A stretch of 64,000 nucleotides of DNA from CALESS01 sp964405455 (GCA_964405455.1 CAYOOA010000001.1:1-64000); one strand, 5' to 3'; shown: positions 50,633 through 60,739, numbered from the stretch's first letter. Notes: generated from the sequence alone by a model not told the origin. Made by a program: numbers and translations.

Positions 50633-53524
50633 ATGACACAAAATATGATCCGGGTGGTGGGCGCCCGTCAGCATAATCTAAAAAACATCACGGTTGAAAT
50701 TCCACGCGACCGGTTTGTGGTTATCACCGGCCTGTCGGGCTCCGGAAAATCTTCGCTGGCTTTCGATACCATTTTTGCAGAAGGGCAACGGCGGTACGTG
50801 GAATCGCTTTCAGCTTATGCACGCCAATTCCTGGGCCAGATGGATAAGCCGGATGTGGATTATATTGAAGGACTTTCACCAGCCGTTTCCATCGACCAAA
50901 AAGCAACTTCTCACAATCCACGTTCCACAGTTGGGACGGTAACCGAAATCTATGATTACCTGCGCTTACTGTTTGCGCGTGTGGGCATCCCGCATTGTCC
51001 TGTGTGCGGACGAGAGGTGGTGAGGCAATCTGCCCAGGAGATCGTGGACGCGTTGGAGAAGATGCCCGCCGGTACACGCCTGATCCTGCTGGCGCCGATA
51101 GTCCGCGGGCGAAAAGGAACCTACCAGGCTGTTTTTGAGGAAATCCGCAAGGCCGGCTTTGTCAGGGTTCGAGTGGATGGCAAGGTCTATAACCTGGATG
51201 AAGAAATTACGCTGGATCGATATAAAGCCCACACTATTGAAGCGGTGGTGGACCGGTTAGTCATTGGAGCGCAGGAAAGTGATGAGGAAATCAAGGCTGC
51301 ACGTTCCCGGCTGACAGATTCGGTCGAAACAGCCCTCAAGGTGGGGGAGGGTTACCTGACCATCCAAAATGTGACGGCAGAACCCCCCGTGGACCTGTTC
51401 TTCTCCGAGCATTTTGCCTGCCCCGAGCATGGCGTTTCCCTGCAGGAAATTGAACCGCGAACGTTTTCATTTAATACTCCACACGGCGCTTGCCCGGATT
51501 GCCAGGGATTGGGCAGTAAGCTGGAAATTGATCCGGACTTATTAATCCCGGATCGAGATCGTTCCCTGAATGAAGGCGCTATAACCGCCATGGAATGGAC
51601 CAACTCCCGCGAACAAGGCGGGTATTACTGGCAGATGCTTGAGGCGGTCGCCCGGCATTACCGGATTGATTTGAACGCACCAATCAGTTCCATACCCGAA
51701 GATAAACTAAACCTGATCCTGTTTGGAACAAAGGGTGAGGAGGTCACGATCCATTACGAGGGACATGACCGCCAGTCCACCGTCCAGGCTGCTTTTGAAG
51801 GAGTAGTCGTCAACCTTGAAAGGCGCTACCGGGACACCCAATCCGATTATATCCGCAGCCGAATCAGTGAGTATATGAGTGATCGCCCTTGCCCAACCTG
51901 CAAGGGAACCCGCTTGCGCCCGGAAGCAATGGCTGTAACGGTTGCTGGAGTAAATATTATTGAGGTAACCGCCTGGCCGGTTTTACGCACCCTGGAATGG
52001 GTTGAATTGTTAAGCGGTTCTGAATCACCTTTCAATAACCGGCAAAAAACCATCTCTGAGCGAATCCTCAAGGAAATCCGTGAGCGGTTGGGTTTCCTGG
52101 TAAATGTAGGCCTGGATTACCTGACCCTCAACCGGTCAGCCGGTTCGCTTTCCGGTGGAGAGGCACAGCGCATCCGCCTGGCTACGCAAATTGGTTCGCA
52201 CCTGATGGGTGTGCTGTATGTCCTGGATGAGCCATCCATTGGATTGCATCCACGAGATAACAGCCGGTTGCTAGCCACTCTGAAAAGCCTGCGTGACCTG
52301 GGTAATACGGTGCTGGTGGTGGAACATGACGAGGAAACCATCATGGCGGCTGATTGGATTGTGGACCTTGGACCCGGCGCCGGTGAACACGGCGGACGGT
52401 TGATCGCGGAAGGTACCGTCGATCAAATCCTCGCCAGTCCAGAATCGTTGACCGGAGCTTATCTCTCCGGGAGGATGCAAGTTCCCATGCCGGAATCCCG
52501 CCGAAAAGGAAACGGCAAATGGCTGCACATTCATGGCGCCCGGGCGAATAACTTGAAGAACCTGGATGTGAACATCCCTCTCGGTCGATTTGTTTGCATC
52601 ACGGGAGTGTCAGGTTCGGGCAAGTCCACCTTGATGGTGGATATCCTTTACAATGAGCTGGCGCATAAATTGAATGGTGCGCATACGCAGGGCGGCGAGC
52701 ATGATCAGATCGAAGGGATTGAATATCTCGACAAGATCATCAACATCGATCAATCACCGATCGGGCGGACGCCGCGCAGCAACCCGGGCACATACACCGG
52801 GCTATTTGACGAAATCCGGCAGTTGTTTGCCGAATTGCCTGAATCCAAGATGCGCGGCTACAAACCGGGGCGCTTCTCGTTCAACGTACATGGCGGCCGA
52901 TGCGAGGCCTGCCAGGGGCAGGGACAACTCAAGATCGAAATGCAATTCCTTCCGGATGTGTATGTACCGTGCGATGTCTGCCATGGAGCCAGGTTCAACC
53001 GGGAAACCTTGCAGGTTCACTTCAAAGGATTAACCATTGCCGAGGTCTTGGATACCACCGTGGAAGCCGGACTGGAATTGTTCGCTGCTTTTCCCTCCAT
53101 CGTGACCAAGCTCCGTACACTTTCAGAGGTTGGGTTGGGTTACATCCGGATTGGTCAACCGGCGACAACCTTATCAGGTGGTGAAGCACAGCGCGTCAAG
53201 CTGGCGCGCGAACTTTCACGGCGGGCCACCGGGCGGACCTTGTATGTCCTGGATGAGCCGTCAGTTGGCTTGCATGCAGCGGATGTCCATCGGTTGATCG
53301 AAGTATTGCAACGCCTGGTGGAAGCAGGCAATTCCGTCTTGATCATCGAACATAACATGGATATCATCAAGGTTGCCGATTATATTATCGACCTGGGACC
53401 GGAAGGTGGAGACCGCGGCGGTGAACTGGTTGCTGCTGGAACTCCGGAGGAAATTTGTACCAATCAAAAATCCTATACCGGCCAATATCTGCAAAAGTAT
53501 CTACTTGAGAAACACGTTGATTAA
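50633..53524 (+). CDS. uvrA: Excinuclease ABC subunit A
   Basis: 963 residues with two ABC ATPase modules. Walker A motifs are GLSGSGKSSLAFDT (about 33) and GVSGSGKSTLM (about 660); signature motifs SLSGGEAQRIRLA and TLSGGEAQRVKLA are followed by VLDEPSIGLH and VLDEPSVGLH. Zinc-binding CxxC pairs are present, for example CPVCG and CEACQGQG...CDVCHG. It recognises DNA lesions in nucleotide excision repair. An extended -10 (TGCTATAAT) lies about 40 nt upstream in the 159-bp gap. Confidence 0.96.
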   Translation: MTQNMIRVVGARQHNLKNITVEIPRDRFVVITGLSGSGKSSLAFDTIFAEGQRRYVESLSAYARQFLGQMDKPDVDYIEGLSPAVSIDQKATSHNPRSTVGTVTEIYDYLRLLFARVGIPHCPVCGREVVRQSAQEIVDALEKMPAGTRLILLAPIVRGRKGTYQAVFEEIRKAGFVRVRVDGKVYNLDEEITLDRYKAHTIEAVVDRLVIGAQESDEEIKAARSRLTDSVETALKVGEGYLTIQNVTAEPPVDLFFSEHFACPEHGVSLQEIEPRTFSFNTPHGACPDCQGLGSKLEIDPDLLIPDRDRSLNEGAITAMEWTNSREQGGYYWQMLEAVARHYRIDLNAPISSIPEDKLNLILFGTKGEEVTIHYEGHDRQSTVQAAFEGVVVNLERRYRDTQSDYIRSRISEYMSDRPCPTCKGTRLRPEAMAVTVAGVNIIEVTAWPVLRTLEWVELLSGSESPFNNRQKTISERILKEIRERLGFLVNVGLDYLTLNRSAGSLSGGEAQRIRLATQIGSHLMGVLYVLDEPSIGLHPRDNSRLLATLKSLRDLGNTVLVVEHDEETIMAADWIVDLGPGAGEHGGRLIAEGTVDQILASPESLTGAYLSGRMQVPMPESRRKGNGKWLHIHGARANNLKNLDVNIPLGRFVCITGVSGSGKSTLMVDILYNELAHKLNGAHTQGGEHDQIEGIEYLDKIINIDQSPIGRTPRSNPGTYTGLFDEIRQLFAELPESKMRGYKPGRFSFNVHGGRCEACQGQGQLKIEMQFLPDVYVPCDVCHGARFNRETLQVHFKGLTIAEVLDTTVEAGLELFAAFPSIVTKLRTLSEVGLGYIRIGQPATTLSGGEAQRVKLARELSRRATGRTLYVLDEPSVGLHAADVHRLIEVLQRLVEAGNSVLIIEHNMDIIKVADYIIDLGPEGGDRGGELVAAGTPEEICTNQKSYTGQYLQKYLLEKHVD

Positions 53525-53636
53525 TCTTGACTGGTTGAAAATACAAACTTCAGGTAGAATTTGTTTTAGCAGGATTTACAATCACCTGCAGCAAGGTAAC
53601 CTACTTGCCGGACTCTAAATCACTGATAGGAATAAT

Positions 53637-54395
53637 ATGCAAGATAAAAATTCACCTCAAAGTGTGATTGATAATTACAAGCGCAGACAAAAGATGATGC
53701 CATTTCTGATCGGCAGCCTGGCTGTACTGCTGGTCGTCATCGGCATTATCATTCTTGTCGTCTATCTGTCTGCGCCAGGCCGGGCGATTGGGAAGCTGTT
53801 CGCCACGGATACTCCCACACCAACAGCCACCTTCACGCCCACTCCAACCACTCCGACGGCCACACCGACCCTGACGAGTACACCAACCGAGACGCCAACT
53901 ATTACCCCCACGCTGACGCCGGCTGGTCCATTTGAGTACAAGGTTGTTGAAGGCGATACCTGCTACGATATACGGATAAAGTTCAACATCACCCTGGAGG
54001 CATTGCTTGCACTCAACCCGGCATTGGGTTCTTCCTGCATCTTGCAACCGGGCGATATCCTCTATATCCCTCAACCGGATATGGTGATTGAACTACCGAC
54101 AGAGACCCCCATTCCGACCGGTCTACCGCGTGGAACACGCATTTCCTACACCATCAAGACTGGTGACACGTTGGAATCCATCGCCTCTCGGTTCAACTCG
54201 ACCATCCAGGCCATTATGGCGATCCGCGAAAATGGGATCACCAATGCCGCCAATATCCAGGCCGGGCAAGTCATCCAGGTGCCGGTGAACATCGTCACAC
54301 CTACCCCGACGCGGACGAGTACCGCCACCCGGGCAGTGCCCACCTTTGTTACTTCGCAACCGACCAAAACACTCCAGCCAACCGCCACACCCTAG
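53637..54395 (+). CDS. Membrane-anchored protein with two LysM domains
   Basis: 252 residues. A cytoplasmic N-terminus and one membrane helix (about 22-44) are followed by a Thr/Pro linker (about 58-98), then LysM domain 1 (about 102-150, YKVVEGDTCYDIRIKFN...YIPQ) and LysM domain 2 (about 170-218, YTIKTGDTLESIASRFN...IQVP), and a Thr/Pro tail. LysM binds peptidoglycan or other N-acetylglucosamine polymers. It is likely an envelope-associated protein. A perfect 15-bp hairpin at 54417-54453 follows. Confidence 0.88.
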   Translation: MQDKNSPQSVIDNYKRRQKMMPFLIGSLAVLLVVIGIIILVVYLSAPGRAIGKLFATDTPTPTATFTPTPTTPTATPTLTSTPTETPTITPTLTPAGPFEYKVVEGDTCYDIRIKFNITLEALLALNPALGSSCILQPGDILYIPQPDMVIELPTETPIPTGLPRGTRISYTIKTGDTLESIASRFNSTIQAIMAIRENGITNAANIQAGQVIQVPVNIVTPTPTRTSTATRAVPTFVTSQPTKTLQPTATP

Positions 54396-54416
54396 GCGAA
54401 GAGAGTAGATGCAATC

Positions 54417-54453
54417 CATCCCGTTTTCTGGTTCATTTCCAGAAAACGGGATG
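54417..54453 (+). terminator. Strong hairpin after the LysM gene, possible terminator
   Basis: CATCCCGTTTTCTGG (54417-54431) and CCAGAAAACGGGATG (54439-54453) form a perfect 15-bp stem with a 7-nt loop. The downstream tract TTTCATATT is only weakly T-rich. It lies 21 nt after the LysM stop and 24 nt before the next start. Confidence 0.6.
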
Positions 54454-54476
54454 TTTCATATTGGAAGATAAATCTT

Positions 54477-55808
54477 ATGAGAAAAAAGAGCAGATGGTTA
54501 CGGACTGCCGGCTTCTTCCTGGCAGCCGTCCTGATCGGGGTGGGGGGGAGCTTGTGGGTGATTACAAACTCCTCAATTCCGATCATGCAATCTACCGAAA
54601 TTGGCGCTGCCGGGCCAATCAAAATTGAATTTGACAGGCAGATGCGTGTAGATAGCGTTGAGCAACGGATTGACATTCATCCTGCTGATAATTACCGATT
54701 GGAATGGCGGAGCAATCGATTGTTGATCTGGCCCCAAACTCGGTGGCAGGCAGGGGAAGAAATAAAAATTGAGATCAACAAAGGCTCACGAACGACTGAC
54801 AATCGTGTCATCCGGCAGACTTTCACCAAAACGGTTCGAGTTCACGCTGCTGAAATCCTTTTCCTCTCGCCAGCCATGGATGCCAGCCAGGTCTGGAAGT
54901 ATCAGCCTGGCGGTGTGGGTGCAGGGTTACTAGACCCGGTAACCGGAGGAGTGGAAATTTCTCCATCTGGAGACGGAGCAAAATTAATTGTGAGCCGGTT
55001 GAATGGAGATGGCGGGGCAGATCTTTGGTCTCTATCGAAAGATGGAGGGACAGGTAGCAAGGTGGTTAATTGCGGGGCGACCTGGTGTGGTGAGGTGGCC
55101 TGGCAACCCGGAGAAAACCGATTTGCGTATAGCCAATACGAGAAAAGTGGTAATGGCGCTCCAAGGATCTACACCTATGATTTTGAAACGGGCGCTTCCA
55201 ACCCTGTGATGGCGGATCCCACCATCCTGGCCAGTCATCCGTTTTTTTCGCCGGATGGATTCTATCTGGCGTTTTACAATTTATCTCAAAATGGAATTGC
55301 CATTCTGGATGTGAGAACTAGTGAAATGCAAATTCTACAAACAGCCATGGAACAAGGCGTGACTTGGCTGCCAGACAGTAGTGGCTTTTTGTTCCTGCAC
55401 AGCCTCGCACTGGAAGGAATCCCGATTGAGAAGGTTTTTCGGTATGATCTTTCGACGCGATCAAGCAGTATTGCTGTAGGTACTGAAGATGACGCCCTGA
55501 GTTATGGACAGCCAGCAGTAAGTTACGATGGAAAGTGGATTGCCGTGCCGGTCCGGCAGGTCGAGGGAGGATTTTCCAGCCAGATTTGGCTGTTTGACGG
55601 GCAAGGGAATGAAATCCAGGCAATAACCGATGAACCGGAATACACCCACGGTGGGTTGACTTGGAGTCCGGATGGCCAAACGCTGCTCTTCCAACGGTTG
55701 AAGGCCAATGATTCGCCTCCGATGCCAGATGTGGTGACCTGGAATATGCAAACAAACCGGACTCAGGTAATTGCCGGGAATGCTAATGGAGCGGAATGGT
55801 TACCCTGA
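54477..55808 (+). CDS. Exported protein with SbsA-type Ig domain and beta-propeller
   Basis: 443 residues. An N-terminal membrane anchor (about 9-30) is followed by a bacterial Ig-like (Big_5/SbsA) domain (about 45-120) with IKIEFDRQMRVDSVEQRI, then a TolB/WD40-like (PD40) beta-propeller with repeats such as HPFFSPDGFYLAFYN and GGLTWSPDGQTLLFQ. It probably folds outside the membrane and binds a protein or surface polymer. Function unknown. Its 3' end overlaps queG by 9 bp on the opposite strand. Confidence 0.8.
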   Translation: MRKKSRWLRTAGFFLAAVLIGVGGSLWVITNSSIPIMQSTEIGAAGPIKIEFDRQMRVDSVEQRIDIHPADNYRLEWRSNRLLIWPQTRWQAGEEIKIEINKGSRTTDNRVIRQTFTKTVRVHAAEILFLSPAMDASQVWKYQPGGVGAGLLDPVTGGVEISPSGDGAKLIVSRLNGDGGADLWSLSKDGGTGSKVVNCGATWCGEVAWQPGENRFAYSQYEKSGNGAPRIYTYDFETGASNPVMADPTILASHPFFSPDGFYLAFYNLSQNGIAILDVRTSEMQILQTAMEQGVTWLPDSSGFLFLHSLALEGIPIEKVFRYDLSTRSSSIAVGTEDDALSYGQPAVSYDGKWIAVPVRQVEGGFSSQIWLFDGQGNEIQAITDEPEYTHGGLTWSPDGQTLLFQRLKANDSPPMPDVVTWNMQTNRTQVIAGNANGAEWLP

Positions 55809-56954
55809 ACCGTTCTGCAATAGCCTTTTGATTTCCCCTTTGACTTCCTCGACAGGTTCCAGGGAGACGGCATTCAAGAGGTGATGCCTGGTTTGCCGCC
55901 CGCCCAGTCGATTCAAGGAGTGAGCTGCAGTGAGACGCAAGATCGGAAAGGGGCTCTCATGTAAAACGTTTGCCAGAGGGGCGATCAGTTCATCAGATGC
56001 TGAATTACCAGCAGCAACCAGGCAGTTGCGCAGCCAACCGGCATACTTGGGCCGGGAAAGTGGACGGGTGGCATAACGCTGCTTGAATTCATCGGGAGTC
56101 ATCAATATCTCAGTTGCGAGATCCACCCAGGCGTTCTCCAGCCGGACCGACAGGGGTGAGGTTTGGATATTCCGGGCAAAGCGCAGGTTCCACGGGCAGA
56201 CCATCTGGCAAACATCGCAGCCAAAAACCCAATCGCCCAACAGAGGTTGAATTTCCGGGGGGATTCCAGTACGGTTTTCGATGGTGTGGTAAGAAATACA
56301 GCGCCTGGCATCGACGGTTCGATCCGGCAGGATGCATCCGGCTGGACAGGCCTCGATGCACCTTCGGCATGTGCCGCAATGGTCGGTAACCAGCGTCTGG
56401 GATGTTGGAAGATCAATATCTATGAAAATTTCAGCCAGCAGAAAAAAAGAACCCCGTAAAGGATGAATCAGGCAGGAGTTTTTACCGAACCAGCCCAGGC
56501 CTGCCCGGTGAGCCATTTCCCGTTCCAGGATGGGGCCGGAATCTGTGTAACCGCGCCAGGTGATGGTATGGCCGACCTTCTTCTCGAGGGTTGCGATGAG
56601 TTTTTCCAGCAAGGGTGGAATCACAAGGTGGTAATCCTCTCCCCAGGCATAAGCAGCCACCCGGCCGAAAGAAGGCCCAGGTTTTTCCGGTGCGGAAAAT
56701 GCGGCTGGATAGGGTATTCCAAGAGTGATCAGGTTGCGGGCTTCAGGAAGTATCCCTTGCGGTTGGGCTCGTTTTTCCACCGCATCCGGTCGAGCCAGGT
56801 AATTCATGTCAGCGTGGAGGCCCCTGGCGAGCCAATCCTGGTAGCTTGAGAAATGTTCCAGGGGCGCCAGGTTCGTGGTTCCCAGAAGAAAGAAGCCGAG
56901 GCTATCAGCCTCGGCCTGTAAATCTTCGAGAAGGGGAACCAGCTGTTTTGCCAT
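55800..56954 (-). CDS. queG: Epoxyqueuosine reductase
   Basis: 384 residues. The N-terminal cobalamin-binding reductase part has the conserved Asp in YTDSGPILEREMAHRAGLGW. Two [4Fe-4S] motifs follow, CGTCRRCIEACP (about 187-198) and FGCDVCQMVCPWN (about 243-255), and then a HEAT-like C-terminal region. It makes queuosine from epoxyqueuosine in the tRNA wobble position, the last step of the pathway. It is coupled to the upstream NBR1-domain gene by a TAATG overlap. Confidence 0.94.
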   Translation of the reverse strand: MAKQLVPLLEDLQAEADSLGFFLLGTTNLAPLEHFSSYQDWLARGLHADMNYLARPDAVEKRAQPQGILPEARNLITLGIPYPAAFSAPEKPGPSFGRVAAYAWGEDYHLVIPPLLEKLIATLEKKVGHTITWRGYTDSGPILEREMAHRAGLGWFGKNSCLIHPLRGSFFLLAEIFIDIDLPTSQTLVTDHCGTCRRCIEACPAGCILPDRTVDARRCISYHTIENRTGIPPEIQPLLGDWVFGCDVCQMVCPWNLRFARNIQTSPLSVRLENAWVDLATEILMTPDEFKQRYATRPLSRPKYAGWLRNCLVAAGNSASDELIAPLANVLHESPFPILRLTAAHSLNRLGGRQTRHHLLNAVSLEPVEEVKGEIKRLLQNGSG

Positions 56955-57634
56955 TACGGCGTACTGGTGATTGTCGGCGTGGAGCTGGTTGGAGCAACCG
57001 TTGCCGTGGCAGTGACACTGCTGCCTGAGACAGTGATGCGGATAAAGACATTATAGAAATTTCCATCCTGGGCGTTGGAAAGAACCCAGATCGAGGTGTA
57101 CTCTCCAGTGGTAGCTGGAGCACGCATGGGAATGCTAACCTGGATCTCCTGGTTTGGTCCAACAGCGCCGCTCAAATTGACAGAATTTACCGCTGCCATT
57201 TGAGTCCCGGCGTAGAAACGCATGCGATAACCGGTTGTCCAACTGGTAACGCCGATATTCTTTAACCGCCAGACAAGAGTGAAATCAGAACCGGGTGTAA
57301 AGACTGTTCCATCCGCCGGGGATTGGTCCATGAGTTGGGCAGAATCCGAAATGGGCGGCAGAGTCATTGTGGCGCTGGCCAGAGGAGTGGCCAGGGTTGC
57401 GGTAAAGGTAGCCGTAGGCGGCTCTGGTGTTTTCGTCTGGGTTGGTGTTGGTGTGATGGTCGCAGAGGGTGTGAGCAACGACACCTGGGTCAAATAAGCC
57501 TGGGCGGTTTGAGCCGCCTGGGTGATGACAGCCATGGGATCTTCGGTAGGCGTTTGAGTGGCTTTTTGACATCCGCTGAGGAGGAGGGCGAGCGCCACAA
57601 GAATAATTCCAACCGGGCGCAGGGATTTCAACAT
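56954..57634 (-). CDS. Lipoprotein with Thr/Pro stalk and NBR1-type Ig domain
   Basis: 226 residues: a lipoprotein signal with LLLSGC (Cys22), a helical segment, a Thr/Pro stalk (about 55-92), then an NBR1-like Ig domain (about 100-205) with the Trp pattern FTLVWRLKNIGVTSWTTGY and YTSIWVLSN, and a Ser/Thr tail. It is the second such lipoprotein in the window (see 44104-45123). It is probably displayed on the outer face of the membrane. It is coupled to queG, which has no obvious functional link. Confidence 0.78.
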   Translation of the reverse strand: MLKSLRPVGIILVALALLLSGCQKATQTPTEDPMAVITQAAQTAQAYLTQVSLLTPSATITPTPTQTKTPEPPTATFTATLATPLASATMTLPPISDSAQLMDQSPADGTVFTPGSDFTLVWRLKNIGVTSWTTGYRMRFYAGTQMAAVNSVNLSGAVGPNQEIQVSIPMRAPATTGEYTSIWVLSNAQDGNFYNVFIRITVSGSSVTATATVAPTSSTPTITSTP

Positions 57635-57719
57635 TATAAAACTTCCTTCTTTCTTTCCAAATAGTGAAGGCCTGGTTCCCCAGGCCGAAAGGCAATTTTC
57701 ATCCCAGGGGACGAAAATG

Positions 57720-58883
57720 TCAAGGGGTGGGAGTGGGCAGGATCAGCCATTCCGGGGGTGCGGGAGTTGGAGGGGGTGCTATCGAAAAACCCTTGGTGCC
57801 GCGGAAGGAAAGGTAAGTAACCGCACCCGGCTGAATGGAAATCACCTGCTTATATTTCAACCCATAGAATGTAATAGAAACTTCATAATCCCCCTGGGGG
57901 AGGTCGCTCAAGACCAGGTTTTCTTTGTAATAATCATCGCTTTGCACAGCCAGCGGACCGTAGGTAACCACTTCCCAGTGTTGATCCGAATTTACTGACT
58001 GAACAGTGATGATTTTTTTCTGCAACAGTGTGCCATCTGACCACATGATTCGTCCGACCAATACGCCCCAGCCCTGGGGCGGTGAGAGCCATAACTCCGG
58101 ATTTCGGGACGAGTAATAATCATTGGAACCCAGACGAACTTCAAAGTGCAGGTGAGGACCGGTAGTGTTACCTGTATTACCCACAATGCCAATCTGAGTG
58201 GTGGTGTCCACTTTTTGGCCCTTAAAAACATCTACACGGTCCAGGTGGGCATAAATGGTGTACAGTTTTTGCCCGTTGTAGCCGAAATCATGCTCAATAG
58301 CCACAGCCAGTCCATAGGGGTCATTTTTATCAGAATTATTAAGGTATAAACCATAACCAGCCCAGCGAACCATCCCACTGCCAACCGCATATACAGGGGT
58401 ATCCAGCGGGGCGTCGATATCAATACCGGTATGAACGATATCTGTATCAGTGAAAACTCCGCCATAACGATAATTGGGCAGCGGCCAGTTGACGACATCT
58501 GCAGCCACCGGGCGGACAAAGAGGAAATGGTCGTGTAAATCCAGTGCCCAGGGGACTGGATACAAAGGGGGGCGCCAAATGGACACCGGTTGAGACCCCG
58601 GAGTTGGAAAAGTAATATGAATCACATCCGGCGTTTCTTGTTGGACAGGACTTGGGTCGAGGGTAGGCTCTAGTGTAGGAGGTTCTTCGGTGGGTAATTC
58701 TTCCACCACCGGGCTGGGCGGTATTGGACTTGGAGTGGAATTCTCGATTTCGGTTGGGATTGGTTGAACGGTGCTGGAGGGAGGAATTTGGGTGGAAATG
58801 CTATTTACAGATACTGCATTGCAACCGGTAAGCAGGGCAGAGATCAACAGGAAGAATGGTAAACGAATAGAAGACCGCTTCAT
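57720..58883 (-). CDS. M23-family peptidoglycan metallopeptidase lipoprotein
   Basis: 387 residues. The lipoprotein signal ends LLTGC (about residue 19) and is followed by a Pro/Thr/Glu-rich stalk to about 100. The LytM/M23 domain has HTGIDIDAP (His...Asp zinc ligands), YAHLD and GPHLHFEVR (HxH), so the zinc site is complete and cleavage of peptidoglycan cross-bridges is plausible. A C-terminal beta domain of about 100 residues follows. The ATG at 58883 is 1 bp from the upstream gene stop, which argues for co-translation. Confidence 0.9.
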   Translation of the reverse strand: MKRSSIRLPFFLLISALLTGCNAVSVNSISTQIPPSSTVQPIPTEIENSTPSPIPPSPVVEELPTEEPPTLEPTLDPSPVQQETPDVIHITFPTPGSQPVSIWRPPLYPVPWALDLHDHFLFVRPVAADVVNWPLPNYRYGGVFTDTDIVHTGIDIDAPLDTPVYAVGSGMVRWAGYGLYLNNSDKNDPYGLAVAIEHDFGYNGQKLYTIYAHLDRVDVFKGQKVDTTTQIGIVGNTGNTTGPHLHFEVRLGSNDYYSSRNPELWLSPPQGWGVLVGRIMWSDGTLLQKKIITVQSVNSDQHWEVVTYGPLAVQSDDYYKENLVLSDLPQGDYEVSITFYGLKYKQVISIQPGAVTYLSFRGTKGFSIAPPPTPAPPEWLILPTPTP

Positions 58884-58884
58884 G

Positions 58885-60675
58885 TTAAGGTTTGGTGATC
58901 GGTGTAGCTGTAAGCAAGGCTTCGGGAGGATAAATCTGCAGCATGGCATCCGTCCAGGTCAATCCACCAGTATTGGCGAAGATTGAGAACCGCGCGGAGG
59001 GCAGATAGGTCCGCCAATTCAGCAATGCGGGTAATCTCTCCCAGCCAAAGCGCAGGGCGAGGTCGGTAAAGTCAACCCAATACCCCTGGGGGGGCTTTCC
59101 GGGTGCACCACCCTGTTCGTAAGCGCGAGGGTCCCCAGAGTAGCGGGCGGTGAAATCCCAGGTGGGATCGTGCAACGGCCTACCCTGGGATCCGTCCTGC
59201 AGACGAGTTTTCAAAAAGATACGCCAGTACGTCTGGCCGTTCAATTCCTGGCGCTGGACCACCAGCCAGCCCGCAGCTTGCGGAGCCGTTGAAATCGCAA
59301 TTCCCCGCCCGGTGAAAAGCCAATCTTCTGCATTGGCTGGATCAGGAGGACTGGTCAAAGGGAGATACGCATTTTCCAGGGATGCCAGAAAATCCCAACC
59401 GGTTCTTTGGGCTACCAGCGAGCGAAGCAAGGAGAATGAATCATCCACAACATCACTCAGGTAAGCATAATTGGTCTCCAGCCCATCCAACGGGACCACT
59501 CCCACCCTGCCGGCTGGAGGAGCAGGGCTGACAGTCAGCCGGGGAGTCCAGGCCGGGCCTTTCTCGACCTGAATGGATTGCATGTCGAGAAGGTTTTGAA
59601 TTGACGCGGCTGAGAGCCCCGTTTTCCAATCCAGGCCGGATACATTTCCCGGCAGTGCCTGGTAAGGAAGCTGAAGCATTGAATTTTCTGGTTGATATGC
59701 GATCAGTCCATTTTGATTCGGTTGAATGGCTAAAGCGAGGATAGATTTTTGATCGGGAGCCCAGGTGGGAAGCCCACCGCCCGGCAGGCTGTTGAGTTCT
59801 TTTGTCTCGCGTTTCTGGATAATCAGCCGATTTTGAGCATCCTGCCATACAAGCTGACTGCCATCCGGGGACCAGGCCGGCCAGGCCTGGGCGGCTTCTG
59901 GAGAATTGCTGAGATTTGTAAAGCGGTTTTCAACCTGGTCCAGTGCGGCCAGCCAGATTTCCGCCTCACCACTACGGTCAGAAACGAAGGCAATTTCACG
60001 CCCCATCGGCGACCAGGCCGGGGCATAGCTGTTATCGGGTCCGTTGGTTAAAAAAATGGGTGGTTCCGCCGGTTTTTCAACCGCCAGGATGCGAATTTCA
60101 AAATGATCCTGGTTGTAGGTCTCATAAGCCAGCCATTGTCCATCTGACGACCAGGTCGGATGGCCGTCAAATTCCGGAGTATTGGTCAGGGCTGTGATCT
60201 GTAGCGTTTCCAGATCCAGAAAATAAATATCCCAAAAGCCGTTTGAATTTGAGGAAAAGGCCAACCTGCGTCCGTCCGGACTGAGGGAAGGCTCTTGATC
60301 ATCCTGGTTGCCATCCGTCAGGCGGGTCAGGGGGAGATGCTGGGGGTTGTAGGCGAACAGGTGAACATTGGCCCCATCCGTCATGGAGAGAAAAATCACG
60401 CCCTGGCTGGATAAACCCGTCATGGAACTGGGTGGGAGAGTTGATTCGGCCGTCGGTGAAGATGAGGGTGATGCAGTCGGCGGGATTTCCGTCGGAGTTT
60501 CGGTTGGAAGCGCAGGGTCAGTCAGGGTGATCGAGGGAGCCGGAAGGGTTGATTCGCCACGCGCTGGAAGAAGACCGGGCTTTAGCAGCGTGGAGAGAGC
60601 CACCAGGTTCACCAGGCTGAGGATCAGCAAAACCAGGATGATGGTTCGAGTCGGGTTCGGGGAAGTTTTTTTCAT
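58885..60675 (-). CDS. Membrane-anchored TolB-like beta-propeller protein
   Basis: 596 residues. An N-terminal membrane helix (about 12-32) is followed by a Thr/Pro linker and a TolB/PD40 propeller with repeats SLSPDGRRLAFSSNSNG, HPTWSSDGQWLAYETYN, APAWSPMGREIAFVSDRSG and WPAWSPDGSQLVWQD. The C-terminal 200 residues form a second domain I do not recognise (VPLDGLETNYAYLSDVVDDS onward), with many aromatic residues. It pairs with the M23 peptidase 1 bp downstream and may direct it to a wall site; that is inference. Confidence 0.78.
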   Translation of the reverse strand: MKKTSPNPTRTIILVLLILSLVNLVALSTLLKPGLLPARGESTLPAPSITLTDPALPTETPTEIPPTASPSSSPTAESTLPPSSMTGLSSQGVIFLSMTDGANVHLFAYNPQHLPLTRLTDGNQDDQEPSLSPDGRRLAFSSNSNGFWDIYFLDLETLQITALTNTPEFDGHPTWSSDGQWLAYETYNQDHFEIRILAVEKPAEPPIFLTNGPDNSYAPAWSPMGREIAFVSDRSGEAEIWLAALDQVENRFTNLSNSPEAAQAWPAWSPDGSQLVWQDAQNRLIIQKRETKELNSLPGGGLPTWAPDQKSILALAIQPNQNGLIAYQPENSMLQLPYQALPGNVSGLDWKTGLSAASIQNLLDMQSIQVEKGPAWTPRLTVSPAPPAGRVGVVPLDGLETNYAYLSDVVDDSFSLLRSLVAQRTGWDFLASLENAYLPLTSPPDPANAEDWLFTGRGIAISTAPQAAGWLVVQRQELNGQTYWRIFLKTRLQDGSQGRPLHDPTWDFTARYSGDPRAYEQGGAPGKPPQGYWVDFTDLALRFGWERLPALLNWRTYLPSARFSIFANTGGLTWTDAMLQIYPPEALLTATPITKP

Positions 60676-60739
60676 GTACAAGTAAGAAGCCGCAGAAAAA
60701 TGCCAAAAATACTTAAGATATTTTGCATTGTAGCATGAA

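Noticed and set aside
53820..53925. Thr/Pro-coding repeats in the LysM gene as a repeat array
   Set aside because: Too degenerate to be called a DNA repeat; it is a protein linker.
57660..57719. Hairpins between the M23 and NBR1-domain genes as a terminator or riboswitch
   Set aside because: Two short imperfect stems without a T-run; too weak to call.
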